Shown here piece after piece: positions 1-6,719 of a stretch of DNA of 9,325 nt. The notes beneath the pieces were generated by a model. It had not been told where the DNA came from and did not search any database. It saw only the letters and a program-made list of their open reading frames with translations. Position numbers and translations under genes: made by a program. The stretch lies in assembly GCA_016743925.1 (NCBI GenBank), contig JADGFH010000188.1, positions 1-9,325 of the forward strand, in the 5' to 3' direction. Position 1 is the stretch's first letter. Every line of letters starts with the position of its first letter. Source of the DNA: Labilibaculum sp. (lineage in GTDB: Bacteria; Bacteroidota; Bacteroidia; Bacteroidales; Marinifilaceae).

Positions 1-33
1 ATTTAAACACAAAGTGCTCTTTTGTGTTTAAAT
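1..33. repeat. Perfect 13-bp AT-rich inverted repeat (possible terminator)
   Basis: Positions 1-13 and 21-33 are perfect reverse complements around a 7-base loop. On the plus strand the stem is followed by a short T stretch, so it could end transcription of a plus-strand gene lying left of the window. The minus-strand gene msrB already has its own, better terminator closer by. The stem is AT-rich, so a chance palindrome is possible. Confidence 0.4.
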
Positions 34-134
34 TTTAAACGACTGCGAAGTTAGATTTATTTTTTAAAAAGTCTGTAATAAATGTTCTTAATTTTAATCG
101 AATAGAATGAGACTATTTGGTGACGAAATTTCAT

Positions 135-162
135 AAAAAAAGCCTTACTTGGAGTAAGGCTT
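135..162 (-). terminator. Rho-independent terminator of msrB
   Basis: A perfect 10-bp stem (140-149 with 153-162) closes on a 3-base loop. Read on the minus strand, it runs straight into six T residues (positions 140-135). It begins 12 bases after the msrB stop codon, the classic arrangement of an intrinsic terminator. Confidence 0.85.
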
Positions 163-173
163 ATATTACATTT

Positions 174-629
174 TTATTTCTTTTCAGGATCGTCCGAATG
201 CCTGAAGTTTAAGGATATGCTATTCACACAATGCCTGGTATTTTTCTTGGTAAATCCTTCTCCTACAAATATATGTCCAAGATGTCCATTGCAGTTAGAG
301 CATACAATTTCCGTACGTCTTCCATCTGCATCGGGAATGTGTTTAACTGCCCCTTCAATTTCATCGTCGAAACTTGGCCAACCACATTGTGAGTCAAATT
401 TACTGTCAGAACTATACAATTCAGCATTGCATTGTTTACACGTATAAATTCCTTTCGCTTTGTTTTTTAAATGTTCTCCCGTACCCGGATATTCTGTTCC
501 TTTATTAATAATAACCCTCTTTTCGTCTGCGGTAAGTGTGTTGTATTTATCTTTGGTCATCGCTTTTTGTGCTACAAGATTATTACTAATGAAAAGGATA
601 AGTCCTATTAGTATTATATAATTCTTCAT
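174..629 (-). CDS. msrB: Peptide-methionine (R)-S-oxide reductase MsrB, exported
   Basis: Reduces methionine-R-sulfoxide in oxidised proteins back to methionine. The 151-residue product is a single MsrB (SelR) domain after a hydrophobic N-terminal signal (residues about 4-20, ending near LVAQ), so the enzyme is probably periplasmic. Four zinc-binding cysteines form two CxxC pairs (C64/C67 and C110/C113). C134 in RHCVNS is the expected catalytic cysteine. C82 in the CGWPSF motif occupies the usual resolving-cysteine position. The conserved GHLGHIF stretch is at 115-121. A purine-rich AAGGAAA lies about 8 bases before the ATG and supports this start. The gene is 54 bases downstream of the alpha/beta hydrolase gene, with a hairpin between them, so it may be expressed separately. 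It lacks a fused MsrA domain. The family call is secure; export is inferred from the leader. Confidence 0.95.
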   Translation of the reverse strand: MKNYIILIGLILFISNNLVAQKAMTKDKYNTLTADEKRVIINKGTEYPGTGEHLKNKAKGIYTCKQCNAELYSSDSKFDSQCGWPSFDDEIEGAVKHIPDADGRRTEIVCSNCNGHLGHIFVGEGFTKKNTRHCVNSISLNFRHSDDPEKK

Positions 630-669
630 AATATGATTTCCTTATTTTGAATGATTCTAAAGATAGTTT

Positions 670-695
670 AAAAAGTGAATAGTTCAAAATTCACT
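670..695 (-). terminator. Terminator-like hairpin overlapping the hydrolase stop codon
   Basis: Positions 674-680 and 689-695 form a perfect 7-bp stem around an 8-base loop. On the minus strand four T residues follow it. The stop codon of the alpha/beta hydrolase (684-686) lies in the loop. The stem is AT-rich, so termination is only plausible; it would separate the hydrolase from msrB. Confidence 0.4.
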
Positions 696-1550
696 AGGTT
701 TGGATTTAATGGCATTGATAATAAGTTCCGGATTGGACCAAGGAACAAAATGATTTAAATTATCAAGTAGAATGTGATTCACATTTTTATGATGTTCGAG
801 GTAATATTCTTGGGTTTGATAAGGAACTAAAACATCTTTTTTTCCTTGTATATAAGTGGTTGGAATCCTTATTTCGGATAAGCGTTGCTGATTTACTCCT
901 AAGTCATGTTCCAATGCCATCATTTCTAAATTACTGATACGCAATTCGTGTGGCATTATTTTATTCGGTAATCCTCCTGATATCAACAGATTGTACCATT
1001 TTGCTTTTTGAAATTCAGGAGAAAGACAGGGAGCTACATAAATTGCATGTCCAATTTTATCAGGATAATCAAGAATGGTTTGTTCCAGAACCGCACCTCC
1101 GTATGAATGCCCTAAGACGACTGATTTTTCACCTTTCTTTATAAAATGGGAGAGAACAGCTGCTGCAACTTTGGCTTGATCTGAAAGTCTTTTTTTTACC
1201 GAAATACTCGTTTTTCCGTAACCTGGTCTATCATAGGATATTATGCAATAGTTTTTTGATAGATTTGAATCTGTGAAAATATTTTTGAAATCGTACCAAT
1301 ATCCTGGAGAACCATGAATTAATAAAACTTTTGGCTTTGATAGATCACCTACATAGGAAGCATGAATTTCATCTTCGTAATATGGTATCATTGCGCTTGT
1401 AGGAAATACATTTTGTGTGTGCATCTCCGTTAGCACTTTTTTAGCATCAAATTGAGCTTTAAATCCTTGGAATAATACTACTAGTATTCCTACTATAATA
1501 AATAGTACAAAACTTGTTATAATAGCACCTTTTTTAATCCGTCTCCCCAT
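684..1550 (-). CDS. Membrane-anchored alpha/beta hydrolase
   Basis: The 288-residue protein has the alpha/beta-hydrolase fold. It begins with a short basic stretch and one transmembrane segment (about residues 10-28), so the catalytic domain is probably held on the outer face of the inner membrane. The oxyanion-hole HGSPG is at 79-83. The nucleophile elbow GHSYGG has S149 as nucleophile. D239 (in KKDVLVP) and H267 (in NHFVP) complete a canonical Ser-Asp-His triad. The section between elbow and Asp is short, so any cap domain is small. The pattern resembles proline-iminopeptidase and esterase-like hydrolases, but nothing fixes the substrate. The ATG is chosen because it precedes the basic/TM segment. 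It lies 205 bases downstream of the receiver gene and probably has its own promoter. The fold is secure, the function open. Confidence 0.85.
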   Translation of the reverse strand: MGRRIKKGAIITSFVLFIIVGILVVLFQGFKAQFDAKKVLTEMHTQNVFPTSAMIPYYEDEIHASYVGDLSKPKVLLIHGSPGYWYDFKNIFTDSNLSKNYCIISYDRPGYGKTSISVKKRLSDQAKVAAAVLSHFIKKGEKSVVLGHSYGGAVLEQTILDYPDKIGHAIYVAPCLSPEFQKAKWYNLLISGGLPNKIMPHELRISNLEMMALEHDLGVNQQRLSEIRIPTTYIQGKKDVLVPYQTQEYYLEHHKNVNHILLDNLNHFVPWSNPELIINAIKSKPSEF

Positions 1551-1734
1551 AATCCATCCCGTTTTATAACACTAAAGTGCAATAAAATACTTTTTAGTCT
1601 GAAATGCAATAGGTGAAATGTTATCAATTCTTAAAATAAGACAATTTTATCCGTATTTATAAATTCCACCTTAATTGGTAAAAGGTGAAATGCGTTTAAT
1701 AATAAAGAAGCAAATAGAATATTTTAAAGGTAAA

Positions 1735-1754
1735 CTGTAAAGGAGGTCTTTACA
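1735..1754 (-). terminator. Small hairpin just after the response-regulator stop
   Basis: Positions 1736-1742 and 1748-1754 form a perfect 7-bp stem with a 5-base loop, starting 2 bases beyond the stop codon of the receiver gene. The T run after it on the minus strand is poor (GTTTACCTTT), so it may be a weak terminator or an mRNA 3'-end stabiliser. Confidence 0.35.
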
Positions 1755-1755
1755 A

Positions 1756-2130
1756 TTAAGGTAAATATTTTCTGATTAAATTAATGAGTACGTCTTTTTT
1801 AACAGGTTTTGAAATGTAATCATCACAACCATTTTCTAAAGACTTATTTTTGTCTCCAAGCAATGCAAAAGCAGTTTGAGCAATTATTGGAAGATTTGGG
1901 CGTATTTTCTTTATTTCTTTAGTTGCCTCGTAACCATCCATTAAAGGCATTTTAATATCCATTAAAATTAAATCAATGGCCTCATTGTTTTGACAAATCT
2001 CAATCGCTTCTAGTCCGTTATTGGCAACAATTACATCACAGTGAATCTGATTTAGTAATTCTTCAAAATAGATTCTGTTGAACTCTTCGTCTTCTACAAC
2101 GAGAATTAGTTTGTTTTGTGTGTTATTCAT
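1756..2130 (-). CDS. Stand-alone response-regulator receiver protein
   Basis: A single CheY-like receiver domain with no output domain. Counted from the preferred ATG at 2130 it is 124 residues long. The acidic pair E-D in VVEDEEFNR, the phospho-acceptor Asp in LILMDIKMP, the switch Thr in AQTAF and the conserved Lys in SKPVK are all present, so it should be phosphorylated by a histidine kinase. The sequence style matches receivers of Bacteroidota hybrid kinases and solo receivers, which often act as phosphorelay intermediates. The frame stays open to an ATG at 2193, but those 21 extra residues are basic and unlike a receiver. A good -7 promoter box (2151-2158) also lies inside that extension, so I choose 2130. 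No kinase gene is in the window, so its partner is unknown. Confidence 0.88.
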   Translation of the reverse strand: MNNTQNKLILVVEDEEFNRIYFEELLNQIHCDVIVANNGLEAIEICQNNEAIDLILMDIKMPLMDGYEATKEIKKIRPNLPIIAQTAFALLGDKNKSLENGCDDYISKPVKKDVLINLIRKYLP

Positions 2131-2150
2131 ATCGGTACGCTTTGTTCTCT

Positions 2151-2182
2151 CAAATGTATATTTTCTTTTTGAACTAGCGAAA
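2151..2182 (-). promoter_or_regulatory. Bacteroidota-type promoter of the receiver gene
   Basis: On the minus strand TACATTTG (2158-2151) matches the Bacteroidota -7 consensus TAnnTTTG exactly. TTTC (2182-2179) sits 20 bases upstream, where the TTTG -33 element is expected. Transcription would start near 2145, leaving a leader of about 15 bases before the ATG at 2130 and excluding the upstream ATG at 2193. Confidence 0.5.
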
Positions 2183-2364
2183 TGATTTTTCATTTAATCA
2201 GAAAAAATATTCTCATCGAAGAAGATAAATGTGTGAATTTGTTGGGATTTTAATTCTCATTAGATAAAATAATAAGCTTACCCATAGTTAATGTTCTTAA
2301 CTTACCATATGTTTAAAATGATTTGTAGAGATTTGGTCTACTTGTCTATAAATTTATTTTCGAA

Positions 2365-2985
2365 TTATACTTTTGTCATTAAATCTTCAAAATGATTAAA
2401 AAAATCAGATAGATGATAGCCATCAACAAGCGCATGATTAGCTTCTACACTTACAGGCATGTAATATTTATCTGCATTTTTAAATACTTTCCCAAATACA
2501 ACTTTAGGTATTGAATCTGCACTTCCCTTTGTTCTAGGATGTTTTATGCAAGTAAAGCTTCTCCAAGGGATTACCGAAACATGAATTAGATCAAGTATAG
2601 GTTTATCTTCCAGTTGTTTCGTTCTTTTTGCTATTTCTAAGGCTTTAAGAGTTTCGTTATGAAAATCTTCAAATTTCTCAAAATAATTAAAGTAGCAAAA
2701 TGCAAATGTTTTGTTTTCCTTAAAAACAGTTGTTGTTCCGTTTATAACAGGATATTGTACAACCTTATCATTGATTATTCGCAACCTAAATTCAGGTATC
2801 ATATTCATAGCTGTTAAAGCATAGTGCATGTAATGGATAAAAAATGATTCTTCTTTTTCTTTTGAGAGAAGATACAATTGTGTGCACTCAATGTTTGATG
2901 TTATACCCATTATTGGATCGATAAAGTCCTTAAAGAAATTGTATTGCTCTTTTCTTTCCCACTTGTTAATGTTAATTTCTTTCAT
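2365..2985 (-). CDS. Chloramphenicol acetyltransferase-like (CatA-type) acyltransferase
   Basis: The 206 residues match the length and motif order of type-A chloramphenicol acetyltransferases, cytosolic trimers that move an acetyl group from acetyl-CoA to a hydroxyl. An FRLRI strand lies near 66-70. IPWRSFT (139-145) carries S143, in the position of the oxyanion-stabilising serine. The active-site motif NHALVDGYH (183-191) has catalytic H184 and the structural D188. Well-known CAT enzymes have two histidines here; the first is Asn in this protein, and the catalytic one is kept. Many Bacteroidota chromosomes carry such homologues without proven drug resistance, so the substrate should be treated as unknown. 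It is a single-gene unit: the receiver gene is far downstream, and the region upstream is decayed plus-strand sequence. Confidence 0.85.
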   Translation of the reverse strand: MKEININKWERKEQYNFFKDFIDPIMGITSNIECTQLYLLSKEKEESFFIHYMHYALTAMNMIPEFRLRIINDKVVQYPVINGTTTVFKENKTFAFCYFNYFEKFEDFHNETLKALEIAKRTKQLEDKPILDLIHVSVIPWRSFTCIKHPRTKGSADSIPKVVFGKVFKNADKYYMPVSVEANHALVDGYHLSDFFNHFEDLMTKV

Positions 2986-3050
2986 TCAAAAACACTTTTT
3001 AATTCTATGATTTATTATTACTGAAGTTATATTCCTTACTTATTTAAAGC

Positions 3051-3081
3051 CAAATGTATTTTGGAATTTACACAGAAAACA
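3051..3081 (-). promoter_or_regulatory. Possible promoter of the CatA-like gene
   Basis: TACATTTG on the minus strand (3058-3051) matches the -7 consensus TAnnTTTG and is identical to the box before the receiver gene. The -33 element is weak (TGTT at 3081-3078). Transcription would start near 3045, about 60 bases before the ATG. Confidence 0.35.
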
Positions 3082-3316
3082 GGACAATTACTGCCTGCAA
3101 AATAATAATTTATGTATCGGTCAAAGCTCTTTTGCAGAAAATGTAAATTATCAGCTTGCTAAAATTCAAACAAATTTAAGTGATACATACAATTGTCTTG
3201 TGTCTTTGGGGGAATTTGATGAGATTGATCTTAAAAATGCTTTTTTGGGAAAGGATAGGAAAAGAGGAGGATTTCTTGAGATCTTCGATTATTCGCTGGA
3301 GCAATTCAAGTAAGAA
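3080..3316 (+). pseudogene. Remnant of a tyrosine recombinase (integrase), N-terminal core-binding part
   Basis: One plus-strand frame is open from 3011 to the TAA at 3314-3316. From about 3130 it reads like the N-terminal helical (SAM-like) domain of Bacteroidota tyrosine recombinases. A segment like YQLAKIQTNLSDTYNCL is followed by IDLKNAFLGKDRK and then FLEIFDYSLEQFK. In those integrases the same order is helix, then 'DLKNxFLG', then 'LLEvFdyHnxq'. No start codon with a signal precedes it, and the catalytic domain with the Arg-His-Arg-Tyr residues is absent after the stop. It is therefore a truncated, probably non-functional relic. The identification is from motif memory only and is tentative. 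The neighbouring broken SGNH-like gene on the same strand fits a decayed inserted segment. Confidence 0.45.
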
Positions 3317-3394
3317 AAAATAATTATTATAAGGCCCACAAATTCAGGAGGGAACTATTAAGAGTTTTTCTATACACTGTCAGGTTTGGAGTAA

Positions 3395-3844
3395 AAAAAT
3401 AGGAAACATAAACTAAAGAAGCTTCTGTTCAGAGATAATTGGGAAAGTGCAAAGATATTGCCGAATGAAAAATTGTCCTTTTCTGGTGAATGGAAAGATT
3501 TGTCCAATAAAAACAAACTCTTCGAAACAATCACCCCCGGATCCTACTTTAGTTTTTCGTTTAAGGGAACCATGTTTGGACGAAAGGACATTGTTGGTCC
3601 ACAGGGTTGTAGACTGGATATTTTTATTGATGGTAAGAAATATTCAAAATAGAGATTTGACAAATATTGTACTTACGATCGGATGCATTATACGTTTATT
3701 CCCGATTTGGAGGAAGGAGTTCATCAAGTGGAAGTAAAACTCTCTAATCCTTTATCAGTAGAAGAAAAAATAGACATTCTTAAAATTCGCACACCAAAGG
3801 CAGAGAAATTCCCTAAAATATGGAGGTTAATAAATTTCGCTTAA
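3395..3844 (+). pseudogene. Broken SGNH/GDSL-hydrolase-like gene, C-terminal domain only
   Basis: The plus-strand frame reads RDNWESAKILPNEKLSFSGEW, then PGSYFSFSFKGTMFG and GPQGCRLDIFIDGKK. After a TAG at 3650-3652 it continues in the same frame as RFDKYCTYDRMHYTF and EEGVHQVEVKLSNP, to a TAA at 3842-3844. This motif order is typical of the beta-sandwich tail of Bacteroidota/Planctomycetes SGNH-family esterases that deacylate carbohydrates. The homology runs straight across the TAG, so this is a nonsense mutation rather than a natural end. The catalytic SGNH part is missing. A further coding-like stretch (about 3304-3402, with HKFRRELLRVFLY) lies in another frame and meets this one at a 7-A run (3393-3399), so a frameshift may also have occurred. 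A carbohydrate esterase next to fucosidases would suit the locus, but this copy is dead. Confidence 0.6.
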
Positions 3845-3931
3845 AGGAAATTATGATACTTGAAAATATTGGTTCTTTATAGATAATTCCCTTCCCCTTA
3901 AGAGTAATTCTTCATTGTATGTTCTTGTCCT

Positions 3932-3984
3932 TCAGTTCGCTCGATTGTTTCTTTTAATACAAAAGAAACAACCGACCGAACTGA
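3932..3984. repeat. 24-bp imperfect inverted repeat
   Basis: Arms 3932-3955 and 3961-3984 are reverse complements with two mismatches, around a 5-base AATAC loop. One mismatch becomes a G-U pair in a minus-strand transcript. Neither side is followed by a T run, so it does not look like a simple terminator. The arms start with TCAGTTCG. Between the broken SGNH-like gene and the operon terminator it could be a REP-like palindromic repeat, a mobile-element end or a processing hairpin. Confidence 0.6.
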
Positions 3985-4034
3985 GCCCGTAACCTGCCCC
4001 AATTTTTCGGGGAAATATCAAAATTATTAATAAT

Positions 4035-4075
4035 AAAAAAAATATCCCGTTCCCGTAAACTCGGGACGGGAACGG
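4035..4075 (-). terminator. Rho-independent terminator of the fucosidase operon
   Basis: A perfect GC-rich 10-bp stem (4047-4056 with 4066-4075) encloses a 9-base loop. On the minus strand it is followed, after GATA, by eight T residues (4042-4035). It begins 46 bases beyond the stop codon of the last fucosidase-family gene. A competing inner 5-bp stem (4052-4065 region) is possible but smaller. Confidence 0.7.
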
Positions 4076-4120
4076 CACTCGGCGACGATTTCTTCAGGAC
4101 GAATGATCCAGTTAAATGGC

Positions 4121-5164
4121 TTAATCCTTTTCATTTAAAACCGCAGCCGGTAACTTTTTTTCGCCCTTAATATATTTTCCGACTTTTTGAAGTGTTTTCA
4201 CATCAATGTCTCTAATCTTTCCTTCATAATTAGGTCCCACATCTATAGAAAAGATATTCCCATATTTTACGGCTCCAACATAATCTTTATAGATGTCATC
4301 TGCCGATTTACAAAGATTGTCATGTTTGGGAAGAGAATAGAACCAGTCGGCGCCACCTTCGTGCTTGGGCAAAATTGGGTAGGTAAATTCAGCTGTCAGG
4401 TATTCTTTGAAATTTGCTTCGGCATCCTTGTTATACTCTGTGGCTGATGCATCACCAATCTTACCTGGCCGTCCTCTTTCTCTTAAAGACAATCTGCCGG
4501 ATGCCTCTCCGTGGTTATATCCCACAAAACAGTTGGGTTGAAATTGATGGATCCATTCAGCGGTCTCTTTGTGACTGAGCCCGCCATCACCTGCGGCATG
4601 ATCCATCCAATAAAATTCTATAGGGCCGTAATTTGTACAAAGCTCTTTTAATTGTGTTTTTTTCATTTCAGGATTAATGCCAAGATTACCTCTACCATCA
4701 ACGGCACCGGGCCAATTCCAATCGCCCTCAGAAAAATAGAGAGCCAGCTTTATCCCGTATTTATCGCATGATTTTCGCAGTTTAGCAATGACATCCTGCT
4801 TCAAGGGACTATTTGTAACTTTTTTATCCGTGGTTTCGGTATCCCAGAGACAAAATCCATCGTGATGTTTTGACAAGAAAAGAATGTAACCCATTCCGGC
4901 ATCTTTTGCCACTTCACACCACTGGTCAGTATCACAACCTGTTGCTTTAAAATATGTAGCATCTTTATCCAGAGTGGGCGTCCATTCTCTACCTGAAAAG
5001 GTAGAGAAAGACCAGCAGATAAACATACCGAATTTCATTTCTTTTATTTGTTCCGCACGGGTATTGTCGTCAATCTTTTTTGTGTAGTCTTTGGATGGCT
5101 GGTAGCTGCATCCTAAAATTATTATTGCTACAAATAATATGGATAGATAATTTCTTTTTTTCAT
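4121..5164 (-). CDS. Compact GH29-family alpha-L-fucosidase-like lipoprotein
   Basis: The 347-residue protein starts with a lipoprotein signal ending in ILGC (C19), so it is probably anchored to a membrane outside the cytoplasm. The rest is a GH29-type barrel. MKFGMFICWS (43-52) is the opening strand, SKHHDGFCLW (98-107) the conserved active-site loop, and D188 in FYWMDH the expected nucleophile at the 'WxD' position. E269 in HEGGADWFY is a candidate acid/base, by analogy with the Glu before a WxY pattern in GH29-B enzymes. The barrel ends around IDVGPNYEGKIRDID (307-321). Usual GH29 enzymes have 450-550 or more residues because a beta-sandwich follows; here almost nothing does. The nucleophile is followed by HAAGDGG instead of the usual GG or GANGG. 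It is last in the operon, 23 bases after the preceding gene. Specificity for fucose is inferred, not proven. Confidence 0.85.
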   Translation of the reverse strand: MKKRNYLSILFVAIIILGCSYQPSKDYTKKIDDNTRAEQIKEMKFGMFICWSFSTFSGREWTPTLDKDATYFKATGCDTDQWCEVAKDAGMGYILFLSKHHDGFCLWDTETTDKKVTNSPLKQDVIAKLRKSCDKYGIKLALYFSEGDWNWPGAVDGRGNLGINPEMKKTQLKELCTNYGPIEFYWMDHAAGDGGLSHKETAEWIHQFQPNCFVGYNHGEASGRLSLRERGRPGKIGDASATEYNKDAEANFKEYLTAEFTYPILPKHEGGADWFYSLPKHDNLCKSADDIYKDYVGAVKYGNIFSIDVGPNYEGKIRDIDVKTLQKVGKYIKGEKKLPAAVLNEKD

Positions 5165-5187
5165 TTTTATGTATTTAGACCGATTAC

Positions 5188-6681
5188 TTATTCCACTACC
5201 ATTTTAAAAGTCCATGCTTCTTTACAAGGTGGATTGACAATTGCCTTTCCAGGCAGTGTAATGATAACATCCCCATCAACTTTTTTCCATTTTACCTTGC
5301 CATACCCAAGTAAGTTTATAATCGACCCTTTTTTAGGCTGGATGGAAGGTAAGCGAACTTTTGATGGAAGTATTGTTTCATCTTTATCGGGTAGATAAAT
5401 GGAATAAACAGCTTTTGTTTTTTTATTTTGAGTGTAACAAACCTTTCCAGTTCTGTAGGGTGCAATGGCACGGGATTCATAAATTGCCTCACTGTTTACC
5501 TGCACCCAATCGCCAATCTCCTGAAGCCTTTTGTAAGCCATCGCATCCCAGTCACCGTTTGGCCCGGGAGCAATATTTAATAACAGATTTCCTCCTTTTG
5601 AAACGATATCAACCAGGATATGGATGAGTTCTCGAGAACTTTTATAGGCATCATTAGGAGAGTAAGACCAACTCCTTGTTGCAGTAATGCACGATTCCCA
5701 TGGAAAAGGAATCATTTTTTCGGGAACACGATTTTCCGGTGTTAGATAATTTTCGTTTGCCCCTGGAACAGCTCTGTCAACAACGATTAAGCCAGGCTGT
5801 TTTTCCCTTGCCTTAGTGGCAATCTCATCCATACGGATATCCTGATTGACAATCTTACTCTTTAAAAAACCATTGGGGGAGTTTTTTAAAGATTTACGGT
5901 AGAAGTCTTCGATCTCCTTTGTGTCTTGTTTGGCAACCCAGCCGCCATCAAGCCAAAGAATATCAATATCACCATAATTGGTCATCAATTCCATAATTTG
6001 TTCATGCGTGAACTGAACAAACTTTTCCCACTTGTCGGGATATGAATCGGGATCGTAGTTCACATTGCGATCCAATGGCGGATAATAATCGCTCCAATAA
6101 TCTCTGTTATGCCAATCGGGCTTTGAGAAATACATTCCTATACGGAAACCTTCAGCCGAAAAAGACTCAACAATCTCTTTCACCACATCAGCCCTTGGGG
6201 ATGTATGGAAAGGTGTTTTTTTATCGGTAATTTTATAATTAGTGGTTTTGGTGTCGAACATGCAAAATCCATCGTGGTGCTTCGACATGGGTACAACATA
6301 CTTTATTCCGGCATATTTGGCTGCTTTCACCCATTTCTCCGGTTCAAATTCTATTGGGTTAAAAGATTTTTGTAAATTTTCATACTCTTTTTTGTATTCA
6401 AAATAACTTTTGGGCTTATTCCCTTTCTTACGTTGAGACCATGCATAATCCTCTGGTGAAAGTGACCATGATTCGACAATTCCCCATTGGCTGTATGGTC
6501 CCCAGGTCATCATTAGTCCGAACTTCAAATCTTGCCAATCCTCAAGCTTTTGTTTAACCAATGAATCCTTTACTGGATAATAAGTATGATCGTGATCGTG
6601 AAGAGGTTGTGCACCTATGCTTCCTGAAAGGAATGAGCCTATAATTATTATTAATGATATAAATATTCCTTTATTTCTCAT
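5188..6681 (-). CDS. GH29 alpha-L-fucosidase, exported
   Basis: A retaining glycoside hydrolase expected to release terminal alpha-L-fucose. The 497 residues have a normal GH29 architecture. A Sec signal (about 5-24, ending GAQP with no lipobox cysteine) suggests a soluble periplasmic enzyme. The catalytic barrel (about 45-400) contains LKFGLMMTWG (52-61), SKHHDGF (133-139), and the nucleophile D245 in ILWLDGG. PWESC (327-331) holds E329 as acid/base candidate, followed by the SWSYSPND stretch. The family hallmark GGNLLLNIAPGPNGDW is at 363-378. A C-terminal beta-sandwich fills about 405-497. The motifs fit the broad-specificity GH29-A type better than the linkage-restricted GH29-B type, which is an inference. 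It is the middle gene of the three, 38 bases after the first and 23 before the third. A histidine-rich patch (HDHDH) follows the signal. Confidence 0.92.
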   Translation of the reverse strand: MRNKGIFISLIIIIGSFLSGSIGAQPLHDHDHTYYPVKDSLVKQKLEDWQDLKFGLMMTWGPYSQWGIVESWSLSPEDYAWSQRKKGNKPKSYFEYKKEYENLQKSFNPIEFEPEKWVKAAKYAGIKYVVPMSKHHDGFCMFDTKTTNYKITDKKTPFHTSPRADVVKEIVESFSAEGFRIGMYFSKPDWHNRDYWSDYYPPLDRNVNYDPDSYPDKWEKFVQFTHEQIMELMTNYGDIDILWLDGGWVAKQDTKEIEDFYRKSLKNSPNGFLKSKIVNQDIRMDEIATKAREKQPGLIVVDRAVPGANENYLTPENRVPEKMIPFPWESCITATRSWSYSPNDAYKSSRELIHILVDIVSKGGNLLLNIAPGPNGDWDAMAYKRLQEIGDWVQVNSEAIYESRAIAPYRTGKVCYTQNKKTKAVYSIYLPDKDETILPSKVRLPSIQPKKGSIINLLGYGKVKWKKVDGDVIITLPGKAIVNPPCKEAWTFKMVVE

Positions 6682-6719
6682 GTTTCGAATTTATTTTTTT
6701 TCTCTGTCCTTGTTTAAAT

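Larger units (their letters stand above)
3845..4120. other. Non-coding interval with hairpins
   Basis: No coding signal is visible on either strand. The stretch holds the 24-bp inverted repeat, a weak 4-bp CCCC/GGGG hairpin (3997-4000 with 4009-4012) and the operon terminator. Confidence 0.6.

Noticed and set aside
217..447. Plus-strand open frame inside msrB
   Set aside because: Antisense shadow of a well-conserved gene, with no family motif and no start signal.
1611..1692. 10-base AGGTGAAATG repeated at 1611 and 1683
   Set aside because: Two short copies in an AT-rich gap with no palindrome or further copies; likely chance.
2325..2341. 5-bp hairpin downstream of the CatA-like gene
   Set aside because: Stem too short and no T run; cannot be supported as a terminator.
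3447..3737. Plus-strand open frame over the SGNH-like remnant
   Set aside because: Another frame over the remnant. The frame carrying family motifs is the one starting at 3395, so this one is incidental.
3997..4012. CCCC/GGGG mini-hairpin
   Set aside because: Only a 4-bp stem with an 8-base loop and no T run; not enough for a terminator.
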